Counted from the first letter of the stretch, positions 29,095 to 39,388 are shown. The stretch: 64,000 nucleotides of DNA from Bacteroidota bacterium (GCA_027620655.1 JAQCDS010000005.1:1-64000); one strand, 5' to 3'. Translations and numbers: made by a program. The notes: generated from the sequence alone by a model not told the origin.

Positions 29095-29916
29095 ATGATA
29101 AAAAAAGTTGCCATACAAGGAATTCAAGGATCATTTCACGATATCGTTTCAAAAAATTATTTTTTGAACGCTGTTGAAACCTTACCTTTTTTGACATTCA
29201 ATGAAGTGGTGTGCAGTCTTGCTCAACATAAAGCTGATGCAGCGATTATGGCACTTGAAAATTCTATTGCAGGTTCAATTATTCCAAATTATGCATTAAT
29301 TGATACTAATGAACTTCATATAACAGGGGAATATTATTTAGACGTACAGCATAATCTAATGGCGCTATCTGGCCAAAATATAATGGATATCAAAGAAGTT
29401 CACTCACATCCAATGGCTTTATTGCAGTGTAAAGTGTTTTTTGATCAATATCCACATATCAAATTGGTAGAGGATAGCGATACGGCAGAAGTGGCGAAAC
29501 GAGTTCATGACCAGCAACTTCTAGGTATTGCAGCCATTGCAAGCGAAGCTGCAGCCGAAATTTATCAATTGAAAATATTAGCGAAAAGCATTCAAACGAT
29601 CAAGCAAAACGAAACCCGATTTGTTATTGTAGAACGCCATCAAAATTCATCTGCAACGATTAATAAAGCCTCATTAAAATTCATGTTAGACCACAAACGA
29701 GGAAGTTTGGCTGCGATGCTAAATGTGATGAGTGACTGCAAATTGAACTTGACAAAAATACAATCTCTACCAAAAATTGATACTCCTTGGAAATATGCTT
29801 TTTTCGTGGATGTCACCTTTGATGCCTATGAAGATTATCAAAAAGCAAAGTCTATTATGACCATTATGGCTGAAGAATTTAAAGTTTTAGGAGAATATAA
29901 AAATGCTAAACAATGA
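29095..29916 (+). CDS. pheA: Prephenate dehydratase with C-terminal ACT domain
   Basis: VAIQGIQGSFHD; ENSIAGSI; NETRFVIVERH; ACT region. Confidence 0.93.
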   Translation: MIKKVAIQGIQGSFHDIVSKNYFLNAVETLPFLTFNEVVCSLAQHKADAAIMALENSIAGSIIPNYALIDTNELHITGEYYLDVQHNLMALSGQNIMDIKEVHSHPMALLQCKVFFDQYPHIKLVEDSDTAEVAKRVHDQQLLGIAAIASEAAAEIYQLKILAKSIQTIKQNETRFVIVERHQNSSATINKASLKFMLDHKRGSLAAMLNVMSDCKLNLTKIQSLPKIDTPWKYAFFVDVTFDAYEDYQKAKSIMTIMAEEFKVLGEYKNAKQ

Positions 29917-31058
29917 GTAGTGTAGCCCATCGATTACATACTGTTGAAGAGTATTATTTTTCAAGAAAATTGAAGGAAGTACGCGCGCTCTTAACAGATG
30001 GTAAACCAATAATTAATTTGGGGATAGGAAGTCCAGATTTACCACCGCCACCACAAGTAGTTGAAGCACTCAATACTAGTCTTTCAGATGTAACCGCACA
30101 CAAATATCAGAGTTATCAAGGGTTGCCAGAACTAAGAATGGCTATTTCTGATTTTTACAAAAAGAATTATGATGTAGAATTGAATTCTGAATCTGAAATT
30201 CTCCCACTCATGGGAAGTAAAGAAGGAATTATGCATATTTCGATGGCATATCTCAATGAAGGTGATGCGGTACTTATTCCAAATCCTGGCTATCCAACCT
30301 ACAGCTCTGTTACAAAGCTAATGGGGGCAACGCCAATTTTTTATGATTTAAAATACGAATCGCAATGGCAACCAAATCTTGATGAATTATCAAAAATGGA
30401 CTTGTCTAAAGTAAAACTCATGTGGGTGAATTATCCACATATGCCAACAGGAACAAAGGCATCAAAATTGCACTTATCTGCGTTGATTCAATTTGCGAAA
30501 GCACACAATATTTTATTGATTAATGACAATCCATATAGCTTTATTTTAAATGATAATCCAACAAGTATTTTCAATTTTGAGGGGGCCAAAGATGTTTGTT
30601 TAGAGCTAAATTCTTTGAGTAAATCGTTCAATATGGCGGGTTGGCGTGTGGGCATGCTTTCAGGTGCTGCACGTCACATAGAAAATGTCATTAAGGTAAA
30701 AAGTAATATGGATTCTGGAATGTTTTATGGTGTTCAAAAAGGAGCTGTAGAGGCACTTAAATCATCAACACAATGGTTTAAGGAGTTGAATGCTGTTTAT
30801 GAAAAACGCCGACAACTTGTTTGGCAATTGGCCACGCAATTGGGTTGTGATTTTGATAAAAAAACATCAGGAATGTTTGTTTGGGCAAAACTTCCGCTAG
30901 GCATCGACTCAGAGGAATTTATTGATGAATTACTTTATAAGAAAAATATATTTATAGCTCCTGGAACTATTTTTGGTTCCAATGGAAATGGATATGTTCG
31001 TTTCTCTCTTTGCGCATCAGAAAAGTCTATTAATGAAGCCATAAAACGTACTGTATGA
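29913..31058 (+). CDS. Class I/II PLP-dependent aminotransferase (aromatic pathway)
   Basis: NLGIGSPDLPPP; NPGYPTYSSV; LNSLSKSFNMAGWRVGM; ATGA overlap with pheA. Confidence 0.92.
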   Translation: MSSVAHRLHTVEEYYFSRKLKEVRALLTDGKPIINLGIGSPDLPPPPQVVEALNTSLSDVTAHKYQSYQGLPELRMAISDFYKKNYDVELNSESEILPLMGSKEGIMHISMAYLNEGDAVLIPNPGYPTYSSVTKLMGATPIFYDLKYESQWQPNLDELSKMDLSKVKLMWVNYPHMPTGTKASKLHLSALIQFAKAHNILLINDNPYSFILNDNPTSIFNFEGAKDVCLELNSLSKSFNMAGWRVGMLSGAARHIENVIKVKSNMDSGMFYGVQKGAVEALKSSTQWFKELNAVYEKRRQLVWQLATQLGCDFDKKTSGMFVWAKLPLGIDSEEFIDELLYKKNIFIAPGTIFGSNGNGYVRFSLCASEKSINEAIKRTV

Positions 31059-31906
31059 AAAATATATATGTCATAGGGGTTGGACTCATTGGAGGTAGTT
31101 TTGCTTTAGATTTAAAAGCTCTAAAACCTGATGTTGTTGTGTATGGAATAGATCATAATGAAGCGCATTTGACCACAGCATTAGAATTAGGATTGATAGA
31201 TAAAAAGGCCATTTTGAATGATATTAAGAATGCCGATTTAGTAATTTTATCCATTCCTGTAAATGCGACATTAAAACTTCTTCCAACGCTTTTAGATCTT
31301 ATTCCAAAACAAGGGATTGTTGTTGATATGGGTTCTACAAAAGAGGCTATATGCAAGGTTGTAGATGACCATCCGAAACGATCACAGTTTTTGGCCAATC
31401 ATCCTATTGCAGGAACAGAATTTTCTGGACCAACAGCGGCACATGTGGGGTTATTCAAAAACAAAACTAATATCATTTGTGATATTGAAAAAACAGACAC
31501 AGAACGTTCAAAAAAGGTGATTTCAATTTTTGAATCTATTGGGATGCGTATTCGACATATGAACGCAAAAGATCATGACAAACACATTGCCTATGTGTCT
31601 CACCTGTCTCACATTAGCTCATTCATGCTTGGGAAAACCGTTATTGACAAAGAGAAAAACGAAAGCAATATTTTTGATATGGCTGGTAGTGGATTTGAGT
31701 CTACAGTACGGCTAGCAAAAAGTTCACCAGAGATGTGGACCCCAATTTTTGAACAAAATAAAACTAATGTTATTGAAACATTAGACGAGTATATTCAAAA
31801 TTTGACACACTTCAAAAAATTAATGGAGTCCGAAGATTTTGAAGCTATTCGAAACGAAATGAAAAACACAAATTATATAAAAACAATACTTAAAGGAATT
31901 TCTTAA
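31055..31906 (+). CDS. tyrA: Prephenate dehydrogenase
   Basis: GVGLIGGSFALDLK; HPIAGTEFSGP; HDKHIAYVSHLSHISSF. Confidence 0.92.
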   Translation: MKNIYVIGVGLIGGSFALDLKALKPDVVVYGIDHNEAHLTTALELGLIDKKAILNDIKNADLVILSIPVNATLKLLPTLLDLIPKQGIVVDMGSTKEAICKVVDDHPKRSQFLANHPIAGTEFSGPTAAHVGLFKNKTNIICDIEKTDTERSKKVISIFESIGMRIRHMNAKDHDKHIAYVSHLSHISSFMLGKTVIDKEKNESNIFDMAGSGFESTVRLAKSSPEMWTPIFEQNKTNVIETLDEYIQNLTHFKKLMESEDFEAIRNEMKNTNYIKTILKGIS

Positions 31907-31918
31907 ACCAAAACCACT

Positions 31919-33001
31919 ATGGAAAATAGTAAACAACTTAGAACATGGTTAGATGATTTAAAATTAGATCATCCACTAGTCATTGCAGGGCCATGCAGTG
32001 CAGAAACAGAAGAGCAAGTTTTAAAAATTGCTCACGAACTTAAAGACTCAGATGTTAGTTATTACAGAGCAGGGATTTGGAAACCTCGAACTCGCCCAGG
32101 TAATTTTGAAGGCGTTGGTGCTTTGGGTCTCAAATGGCTTCAAAAAGTAAAAGCCGAAACAGGACTAAAAACAGCAACAGAAGTAGCCAATAGAGCACAC
32201 GTAGAGTTGGCACTAGAACATGATATCGACTTACTTTGGATTGGTGCACGCTCAACAGTAAGTCCGTTTATTGTCCAAGAAATTGCAGATGCATTGGAGG
32301 GGACCGATAAAATTGTTTTGATTAAAAATCCTGTTAATCCAGACCTTGCATTATGGCTTGGTGCTGTAGAACGATTGGCTTCGGCAAATATTAAAAAATT
32401 AGGAGTCATTCATAGAGGGTTTTCAACTTATGAAAAATCAAAATATAGAAACAACCCAGAATGGCAATTGGCCATTGAGTTACAAACGAAATTTCCAGAC
32501 CTACCACTAATCAATGACCCTTCGCACATTACGGGAAGGCGTGATATGGTTTTTGATGTATGTCAAACAGCTTTGGATTTAAATTTTGATGGTCTAATGA
32601 TTGAAACTCATTTTGACCCCGATAATGCATGGAGTGATGCGGCACAACAAATTACACCAAGCACACTTATTCAGTACACTAAAGATTTAAAAATCCGTAA
32701 TGAAAGTATTACAGAAGCAGATTATAATAGTGAGCTTCAAAAATTACGTGCACAAATTGATGTCGCAGACAATCAACTTTTAGAAACATTAGGGAAAAGA
32801 ATGAAAGTTGCAGAAGCTATTGGGGCTCTAAAAAAAGAGAAAAATGTTGCCGTTTTACAAAGTAAACGTTGGAACGAAATTCTAGGTAAAATGGTTCTTG
32901 ATGGGGAGCAGCATAGTCTAAGTGAGGAGTTTATCCTGAAACTTTTTAAGGCCATTCATCAAGAATCCATCAATCATCAAAAACAAATTTTGAAAGGATA
33001 A
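31919..33001 (+). CDS. Bifunctional DAHP synthase / chorismate mutase (type II)
   Basis: VIAGPCSAETEEQ; GIWKPRTRPGNFEGVG; C-terminal LQKLRAQIDVADNQLLETLGKRMKVAEAIGALKKEKNVAVLQ. Confidence 0.94.
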   Translation: MENSKQLRTWLDDLKLDHPLVIAGPCSAETEEQVLKIAHELKDSDVSYYRAGIWKPRTRPGNFEGVGALGLKWLQKVKAETGLKTATEVANRAHVELALEHDIDLLWIGARSTVSPFIVQEIADALEGTDKIVLIKNPVNPDLALWLGAVERLASANIKKLGVIHRGFSTYEKSKYRNNPEWQLAIELQTKFPDLPLINDPSHITGRRDMVFDVCQTALDLNFDGLMIETHFDPDNAWSDAAQQITPSTLIQYTKDLKIRNESITEADYNSELQKLRAQIDVADNQLLETLGKRMKVAEAIGALKKEKNVAVLQSKRWNEILGKMVLDGEQHSLSEEFILKLFKAIHQESINHQKQILKG

Positions 33002-33029
33002 AAAAAGGGTGCAACTGCACCCTTTTTTA
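33002..33029 (+). terminator. Rho-independent terminator closing the aromatic operon
   Basis: aaaaagggtgcaactgcaccctttttt. Confidence 0.9.
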
Positions 33030-33036
33030 GTGGGTA

Positions 33037-33044
33037 TAATTTTG
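33037..33044 (+). promoter_or_regulatory. Bacteroidota -7 promoter element for rsgA
   Basis: TAATTTTG matches TAnnTTTG. Confidence 0.5.
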
Positions 33045-33102
33045 AACACTAAATGGTGTAAAAAGAAATTTGTTTCTTTGTGTTTCCAAAGATGTTTAAT
33101 AT

Positions 33103-34053
33103 ATGACAGGAACGGTTTATAAATCGACAGGTAGTTGGTACACTGTCAAAGCTTTGAATGGTGCTTTTTACGAGTGCCGTATCAAAGGGAAATTCCGTAT
33201 GCAAGGTATTAAAAGCACAAATCCTATTGCAGTGGGTGATGTTGTTGATTTTGATTTAGAAACGAGTAATAATAAAGAGACCGGTGTCATTAAAACTATT
33301 CATACACGAAAAAATTATATTGTCAGAAAATCTGTAAATCTTTCCAAACAAACCCATATAATTGCGAGTAATATTGATCAGGTCTTTTTGTTGGTTACCA
33401 TCGACAACCCACCAACATTTACAAGTTTTATAGATCGTTTTTTGGTCACTGCTGAAGCTTATGGAATTAAAACCATTTTGTTGTTTAACAAAATGGATAC
33501 TTACGATAGTGATACTAAATCTATCGTAGAAAATTTGATTCAAATTTATACTAAAATTGGATACGATTGTCTTAAAATATCTGCCAAATTGAGTGAAAAT
33601 TTAGAAGCTGTAAAATTAAAAATGAATGGAAAAATTAGTATGTTTTCTGGACATTCTGGAGTAGGAAAATCGACACTTGTAAACACCATCGAACCTCAAC
33701 TGAATTTAAAGACCAAAGCCATTTCTGAGCAACATCAACAAGGTCAACATACAACTACTTTTGCGGAAATGTTTGATTTAAGTTTTGACGCTAGGATTAT
33801 TGACACCCCTGGGATTAAAGGATTTGGTGTTGTAGACATGGAGCCAGCAGAATTGGATCATTATTTTCCAGAGTTATTTGCCATAAAAACGCATTGTAAG
33901 TTTCACAATTGTCTTCATTTACATGAGCCAAAATGTGCTGTAAAAACAGCTGTTGATTCAGGCGAAATAGCGTCATCGCGCTACAAATCGTATCTGCAAA
34001 TTCTACAATGCGAAGAGGCTAATTATCGAACCGATTCATACGATACAGCATGA
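33103..34053 (+). CDS. rsgA: Ribosome small subunit-dependent GTPase A
   Basis: FSGHSGVGKSTLVN; DTPGIKGFGV; zinc motif CKFHNCLHLHEPKC. Confidence 0.95.
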   Translation: MTGTVYKSTGSWYTVKALNGAFYECRIKGKFRMQGIKSTNPIAVGDVVDFDLETSNNKETGVIKTIHTRKNYIVRKSVNLSKQTHIIASNIDQVFLLVTIDNPPTFTSFIDRFLVTAEAYGIKTILLFNKMDTYDSDTKSIVENLIQIYTKIGYDCLKISAKLSENLEAVKLKMNGKISMFSGHSGVGKSTLVNTIEPQLNLKTKAISEQHQQGQHTTTFAEMFDLSFDARIIDTPGIKGFGVVDMEPAELDHYFPELFAIKTHCKFHNCLHLHEPKCAVKTAVDSGEIASSRYKSYLQILQCEEANYRTDSYDTA

Positions 34054-34502
34054 GAGCAGTGATTCAAAGAGTTACAAGAGCAAGTGTAACTATTAATAAT
34101 AAAATTGAAGGTCAAATTGCATTAGGGGTTCTTATTTTTTTAGGTATTGTTGCTGAAGACACCTTAGAGGATATAAAATGGTTGAGTAAAAAAATTTCAA
34201 ACCTTAGGATATTTAGTGACGAAAATGACGTGATGAATTTATCTTTAATCGACCAAAATTTTGAGGCACTAGTTATTAGCCAATTTACGTTACATGCACA
34301 AACTAAAAAAGGCAATCGGCCTAGTTATATAAGAGCTGCACGACCAGAAATTGCAATACCATTGTATGAGGAGTTTATCCGTCAATTACAACACGATTTA
34401 GGCAAGGAAGTTCAGTCGGGGGTTTTTGGTGCAAACATGGAAATAGACCTTTTAAATGATGGCCCAGTTACTATTATCATTGATACAAAAAACCGTGAAT
34501 AA
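34050..34502 (+). CDS. dtd: D-aminoacyl-tRNA deacylase
   Basis: MRAVIQRVTRASVTI; ISQFTLHAQTKKGNRPSY; VQSGVFGANMEIDLLNDGPVTI. Confidence 0.96.
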   Translation: MRAVIQRVTRASVTINNKIEGQIALGVLIFLGIVAEDTLEDIKWLSKKISNLRIFSDENDVMNLSLIDQNFEALVISQFTLHAQTKKGNRPSYIRAARPEIAIPLYEEFIRQLQHDLGKEVQSGVFGANMEIDLLNDGPVTIIIDTKNRE

Positions 34503-34580
34503 TTCTTAGTTAATTTAAGACGATATTATTTGATATAAAAAGGACATTAACTACTTTAGTTCTTTGTAAAATAGAAAGTT

Positions 34581-34907
34581 ATGAATCTTCAAAACGCACA
34601 AGAAACAGTTGACCAATGGATTAAAACTCATGGGGTACGCTATTTTAATGAACTCACCAATATGGCACAACTTACAGAGGAAGTAGGGGAGGTAGCTCGT
34701 ATTATTGCACGCCGTTATGGAGAGCAAAGCGAAAAGGAATCTGATAAGAACAAAGATTTAGGTGAGGAATTGGCCGATGTTATTTTTGTGGTGCTTTGTT
34801 TGGCAAATCAAACGGGGGTAGATTTACAAGCCGCTTTTAACAAAAATCTAGATCTAAAGACAAAACGAGACCATAACCGTCATCATTCCAATCAAAAATT
34901 AAAATAG
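34581..34907 (+). CDS. MazG-like nucleotide pyrophosphohydrolase
   Basis: LTEEVGEVARIIARRYGEQ; DLGEELADVIFVVLCLANQTGVDL. Confidence 0.9.
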   Translation: MNLQNAQETVDQWIKTHGVRYFNELTNMAQLTEEVGEVARIIARRYGEQSEKESDKNKDLGEELADVIFVVLCLANQTGVDLQAAFNKNLDLKTKRDHNRHHSNQKLK

Positions 34908-34909
34908 AA

Positions 34910-36130
34910 GTGCAGATTCAACTGAAAAAATCCAAGATTAATTCATTTTCTGAATTGAAAATAACAGGTTCTAAAAGTGAATCGAACAGAGTTTTATTGC
35001 TTCAAGCACTATTTGAAGGATTAGAAATAAAAAACGTATCCAATTCTGATGACAGTCAATTGATGCAAAAAGCTCTAAAATCAAACTCTTCGGTTGTAGA
35101 TATTCATCATGCAGGAACAGCAATGCGTTTTTTGACTGCATATTATGCAACACGCTTGGGAAAAACAACAACACTAACAGGTTCTTCGCGAATGCAAGAA
35201 CGCCCAATTAAAATTTTAGTAGATGCATTGAACACTTTAGGAGCCTCAATTTCCTATACCAAAAATGATGGTTATCCACCCTTATTGATAGAAGGCAAAA
35301 CGCTTACAAAAAGCAACGTACAGATGAAAGCCAATGTTAGCAGTCAGTATATTTCTGCTTTACTACTCATTGCACCAACATTAGAAAATGGATTAACACT
35401 TCATTTGGAGGGAGAAATTACCTCTACACCATACATAAAAATGACACTTTCGTTGCTCAATGAATTGGGTGTTCAAACAAGTTTTGAAACCAATACCATT
35501 ACGGTATTTCCATTTCGTCAATTAACTTCAAAAACTTTTGTTGTAGAATCAGATTGGTCTTCAGCATCTTACTTTTACAGTATTGTTGCGCTTAGTCCAG
35601 TGGGCACTCAAATTGCTATTTCAGAATATAAGTCCACAAGTTTACAGGGTGATGCAATACTTCAAAAAATTTATAAAGATTTGGGTGTAGAAAGTACATT
35701 TAATGGAACTACGCTCATTTTAAAAAGAATTGAAACCTCATTTCCAAATTGCTTATCTATTGATTTATCAAATACTCCAGACATCGCACAAACTATTGCT
35801 ATAACATGTTTAGGATTGAAAATAGATTGTGATTTGACGGGGTTACACACTCTAAAGATTAAAGAAACAGACAGGTTGGTGGCCCTTCAAAATGAAATTC
35901 AAAAATTAGGAACAACCATAACTATTACAAATAACAGCTTACAACTGAAATCGCCATTGGATTTAAATTCAGATGTTGTGATTAGCCCCTATAACGATCA
36001 TCGAATGGCTATGGCATTTGCACCACTTGCCCTAAAAACACCACTTTTTATTGATGATGCAGAGGTGGTTTCAAAATCATATCCTGACTTTTGGAATGAT
36101 CTTAAAGCTATTGGATTTACAATAGAGTAA
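34910..36130 (+). CDS. aroA: 3-phosphoshikimate 1-carboxyvinyltransferase (GTG start)
   Basis: ITGSKSESNRVLLLQAL; HHAGTAMRFLTAYYA; SSRMQERPI; KETDRLVALQNEI; YNDHRMAMAFAPLAL. Confidence 0.94.
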   Translation: MQIQLKKSKINSFSELKITGSKSESNRVLLLQALFEGLEIKNVSNSDDSQLMQKALKSNSSVVDIHHAGTAMRFLTAYYATRLGKTTTLTGSSRMQERPIKILVDALNTLGASISYTKNDGYPPLLIEGKTLTKSNVQMKANVSSQYISALLLIAPTLENGLTLHLEGEITSTPYIKMTLSLLNELGVQTSFETNTITVFPFRQLTSKTFVVESDWSSASYFYSIVALSPVGTQIAISEYKSTSLQGDAILQKIYKDLGVESTFNGTTLILKRIETSFPNCLSIDLSNTPDIAQTIAITCLGLKIDCDLTGLHTLKIKETDRLVALQNEIQKLGTTITITNNSLQLKSPLDLNSDVVISPYNDHRMAMAFAPLALKTPLFIDDAEVVSKSYPDFWNDLKAIGFTIE

Positions 36131-36176
36131 TTAAAAATAAACTCCTATTTACTTGACAACGCCTATTTTGTGATTG

Positions 36177-36184
36177 TATATTTG
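36177..36184 (+). promoter_or_regulatory. Bacteroidota -7 promoter element for queA
   Basis: TATATTTG matches TAnnTTTG. Confidence 0.65.
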
Positions 36185-36206
36185 CAACTTGAAAAAATAA
36201 AAACAA

Positions 36207-37256
36207 ATGAAACTATCCCATTTTAACTTTAATTTACCAGATCACCTTCTAGCAGAATATCCTTCGGAGCACAGAGACGAGGCACGTTTAATGGTATTGA
36301 ACAGAGAAAAACAAACCATTGAGCATAAGTACTTCAAAGATCTTATTGACTACTTCGATGAAGATGATGTTATGATTTTAAATAATACCAAAGTATTTCC
36401 AGCAAGGCTTTTTGGTAATAAAGAAAAAACAGGTGCTCGCATTGAAGTTTTTTTATTAAGAGAACTTAATTCAGAACAACGTCTTTGGGATGTTTTAGTC
36501 GATCCAGCTCGAAAAATCCGTATTGGCAATAAGCTTTATTTTGGTGACGATGAAAGTCTAGTTGCAGAGGTTATTGACAATACCACCTCAAGAGGAAGAA
36601 CTCTTAGATTTTTATTTGATGGATCTTATGAAGAATTTAGAAGAAAATTAACGGAATTAGGTCAAACACCTCTTCCAAAATATATTCGTAGAGAAGTTGA
36701 GCCAGAAGATGAAGAACGCTACCAAACAATTTATGCTAAAAATGAAGGGGCAGTAGCAGCACCAACAGCTGGCCTACACTTTTCAAAGCATTTGTTGAAA
36801 CGCCTTGAAATCAAAGGAATAAACTTTGCTGAACTCACACTCCACGTTGGATTAGGGACATTTAATCCTGTTGAGGTAGAAGACCTTTCTAAACACAAAA
36901 TGGATAGTGAAGAAATTATTATTGACAGTAATGCCACACAAACTATCAATACTGCGTTAAAAGATAAAAGACGAATTTGTGCTGTAGGAACAACCGTTAT
37001 GCGTTCTATAGAAAGTTCTGTATCTTCTAGTGGCACACTTAATGAATTTAGTGGCTGGACCAATAAATTTATTTTTCCACCATATGATTTTTCAATTGCC
37101 AATTGTATGATCACTAATTTCCATATGCCAAAGTCTACATTACTTATGATGACTTCTGCATTTGGAGGTTACGATTTTGTAATGAAAGCCTATAAAGAAG
37201 CTGTAAAAGAAGAATATAAATTCTACAGCTATGGCGATGCCATGCTTATTCTATAA
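36207..37256 (+). CDS. queA: S-adenosylmethionine:tRNA ribosyltransferase-isomerase
   Basis: [66 protein letters not shown]. Confidence 0.96.
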   Translation: MKLSHFNFNLPDHLLAEYPSEHRDEARLMVLNREKQTIEHKYFKDLIDYFDEDDVMILNNTKVFPARLFGNKEKTGARIEVFLLRELNSEQRLWDVLVDPARKIRIGNKLYFGDDESLVAEVIDNTTSRGRTLRFLFDGSYEEFRRKLTELGQTPLPKYIRREVEPEDEERYQTIYAKNEGAVAAPTAGLHFSKHLLKRLEIKGINFAELTLHVGLGTFNPVEVEDLSKHKMDSEEIIIDSNATQTINTALKDKRRICAVGTTVMRSIESSVSSSGTLNEFSGWTNKFIFPPYDFSIANCMITNFHMPKSTLLMMTSAFGGYDFVMKAYKEAVKEEYKFYSYGDAMLIL

Positions 37257-37264
37257 AACCAATT

Positions 37265-37287
37265 AAGCCTCCTTGGAGGCTTTTTTT
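37265..37287 (+). terminator. Rho-independent terminator
   Basis: aagcctccttggaggctttttttatc. Confidence 0.85.
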
Positions 37288-37307
37288 ATCTTTATAATTG
37301 TATTCAA

Positions 37308-38348
37308 TTGAGTCAAACAAAACAAGACATACGTGCACTTTCAAAAGAGCAATTGATGGCATTTTTTACTGCTCATGGCGATAAAGCCTTTAGAGGGAAA
37401 CAAGTCTATGAGTGGCTGTGGAAAAAAGGGGTGCATCAATTTGACGATATGACCAATTTATCTCTTGAAACTCGACAATTGTTGAGCGATGCTTTCAGTA
37501 TAAACCATATTGAAGTAGATACTATGCAACGAAGCTCCGATGGAACCCTAAAGAATGCCATTCGTTTGCATGATGGTCTTGTTGTAGAATCTGTACTTAT
37601 TCCTACTCCAAAGAGAACAACAGCCTGTGTATCTTCTCAAGTGGGGTGTAGTCTAGACTGTAAGTTTTGTGCTACATCAAGGTTAAAGCGTATGCGTAAT
37701 TTAAACCCCGATGAAATTTATGACCAAGTTGTAGCCATTGACAAACAAAGCCGTCTATATCATGACAGAAAGCTCACTAATATTGTTTTTATGGGCATGG
37801 GTGAACCTCTAATGAATTACAATAATGTTTTAAAAGCAATAGATAAAATCACTTCTGATGAGGGACTAGGAATGTCTCCAAAACGCATTGTAGTATCGAC
37901 TTCTGGAGTTCCAAAAATGATAAAAAAAATGGCAGAGGATGAGGTCAAATTTAATTTAGCTGTATCATTACATTCTGCAAGAGATGAGGTTCGAACTCAA
38001 ATTATGCCTTTTAATGAAACATTTCCTCTGAAGGATCTTCGTGAGGCTTTACAATTTTGGTACGCCAAAACAAAACGTCAAATTACTTATGAATATGTTG
38101 TTTGGGAGGGCATCAACGATACTTTAGAAGATATTGAAGCCCTTATTGACTTCTGTAAATTTGCACCAAGTAAAGTTAATATTATTGAATATAACCCTAT
38201 TGATGATGGGGAATTTAAGCAAGCAAAATCCTCAATCATAGAACGTTATGTTTCAATGCTTGAAGCAAATAATATTACGGTAACTGTTCGAAGATCTCGA
38301 GGCAAAGACATTGACGCAGCTTGTGGTCAACTGGCCAATAAGTCCTAA
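37308..38348 (+). CDS. rlmN: 23S rRNA (adenine-C2)-methyltransferase, radical SAM (TTG start)
   Basis: SQVGCSLDCKFCATSRLKRMRNL; FMGMGEPLMNYNNV; SLHSARDEVR. Confidence 0.95.
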   Translation: MSQTKQDIRALSKEQLMAFFTAHGDKAFRGKQVYEWLWKKGVHQFDDMTNLSLETRQLLSDAFSINHIEVDTMQRSSDGTLKNAIRLHDGLVVESVLIPTPKRTTACVSSQVGCSLDCKFCATSRLKRMRNLNPDEIYDQVVAIDKQSRLYHDRKLTNIVFMGMGEPLMNYNNVLKAIDKITSDEGLGMSPKRIVVSTSGVPKMIKKMAEDEVKFNLAVSLHSARDEVRTQIMPFNETFPLKDLREALQFWYAKTKRQITYEYVVWEGINDTLEDIEALIDFCKFAPSKVNIIEYNPIDDGEFKQAKSSIIERYVSMLEANNITVTVRRSRGKDIDAACGQLANKS

Positions 38349-38350
38349 AA

Positions 38351-39388
38351 TCAAGGCGCTGGATTTGGAATCTTAGCATGAATTTCATTAATTCTAGCTA
38401 ATGTGTCTTCGCTTAATTTTGTTTCTATACTATTAATATTTTCTTCAAGTTGTTCCAAATTTGTTGCTCCAATGATATTACTAGTTACAAATGGGCGTTG
38501 ATTTACAAAGGCCAACGACAGTGTTGTTAGTGATATCCCAATGTCATTTGCTAAGTCCAAATACTGTTTTGTAGCCTCAGTTGATTGTGCACTACTATAA
38601 CGAGCAAATCTTGGAAACAAATTCAGTCGTGCATTATCAGCAGCAGTGCCTTTGATATATTTTCCAGAAAGCACCCCAAAAGCCAATGGCGAATAGGCCA
38701 AAAGACCAATATTTTCTCGAAGAGATATTTCTGCTAAGTCGCCTTCAAATACACGATTCAATAGAGAATAAGCATTTTGAATGGTGCTAATTTTGGGTAA
38801 ATTATCTTTTCGAACTTCTTCGGCATAACGCATAGTACCCCAGCCTTTTTCGTTGGAAAGTCCATAAGCTCTAATTTTTCCTGCTTTTACAAGATTATTT
38901 AGTTCATGTAATACTTCATTGAAATTATCCAACCATGGGTCGTTTGGACTAGGTTTAAAATCCCTTACCCCAAAGGTGTTGGTGTGTCGTTCTGGCCAAT
39001 GCAATTGGTATAAATCAATGTAGTCTGTTTGTAATCTTTGGAGTTCTAGCTCAATAGCTTCTTGGATTGATGTGCCTCCAAATCCTGTAGTTCTAATATG
39101 TGCAGTATAGTCTCCAGGACCAGCAATTTTACTTGCAAGAATTACTTTGTCTCTATTATTACTCTTTTTTAGCCAATTTCCAATAATCTTACTCGTTTGT
39201 CCTTGAGTCTCTTTTGTAGCTGGAACAGGATATAGCTCTGCTGTATCAAAGAAATTGACACCACGCTCCAAAGCATAATCCATCTGACTAAAACCTTCAG
39301 CTTCTGTATTTTGGTTGCCCCAAGTCATTGTACCAAGGCAAATTTTACTCACTTTAATGTTGGTATTTGGAAGTGATGTATATTCCAT
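38351..39388 (-). CDS. NADP(H)-dependent aldo/keto reductase (Tas-like)
   Basis: ICLGTMTWGNQNTEAEGFSQMDYALERGVNFFDTAELYP; LYQLHWPERHTNTFG. Confidence 0.92.
   Translation of the reverse strand: MEYTSLPNTNIKVSKICLGTMTWGNQNTEAEGFSQMDYALERGVNFFDTAELYPVPATKETQGQTSKIIGNWLKKSNNRDKVILASKIAGPGDYTAHIRTTGFGGTSIQEAIELELQRLQTDYIDLYQLHWPERHTNTFGVRDFKPSPNDPWLDNFNEVLHELNNLVKAGKIRAYGLSNEKGWGTMRYAEEVRKDNLPKISTIQNAYSLLNRVFEGDLAEISLRENIGLLAYSPLAFGVLSGKYIKGTAADNARLNLFPRFARYSSAQSTEATKQYLDLANDIGISLTTLSLAFVNQRPFVTSNIIGATNLEQLEENINSIETKLSEDTLARINEIHAKIPNPAP

Noticed and set aside
33002-33102. Possible second attenuator between the aromatic operon and rsgA
   Set aside because: Ordinary terminator followed by a TAATTTTG promoter; no short ORF biased to particular amino acids and no competing stem.
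36731-37114. 127-aa minus-strand ORF inside queA
   Set aside because: Antisense to queA; no start signal or domain.
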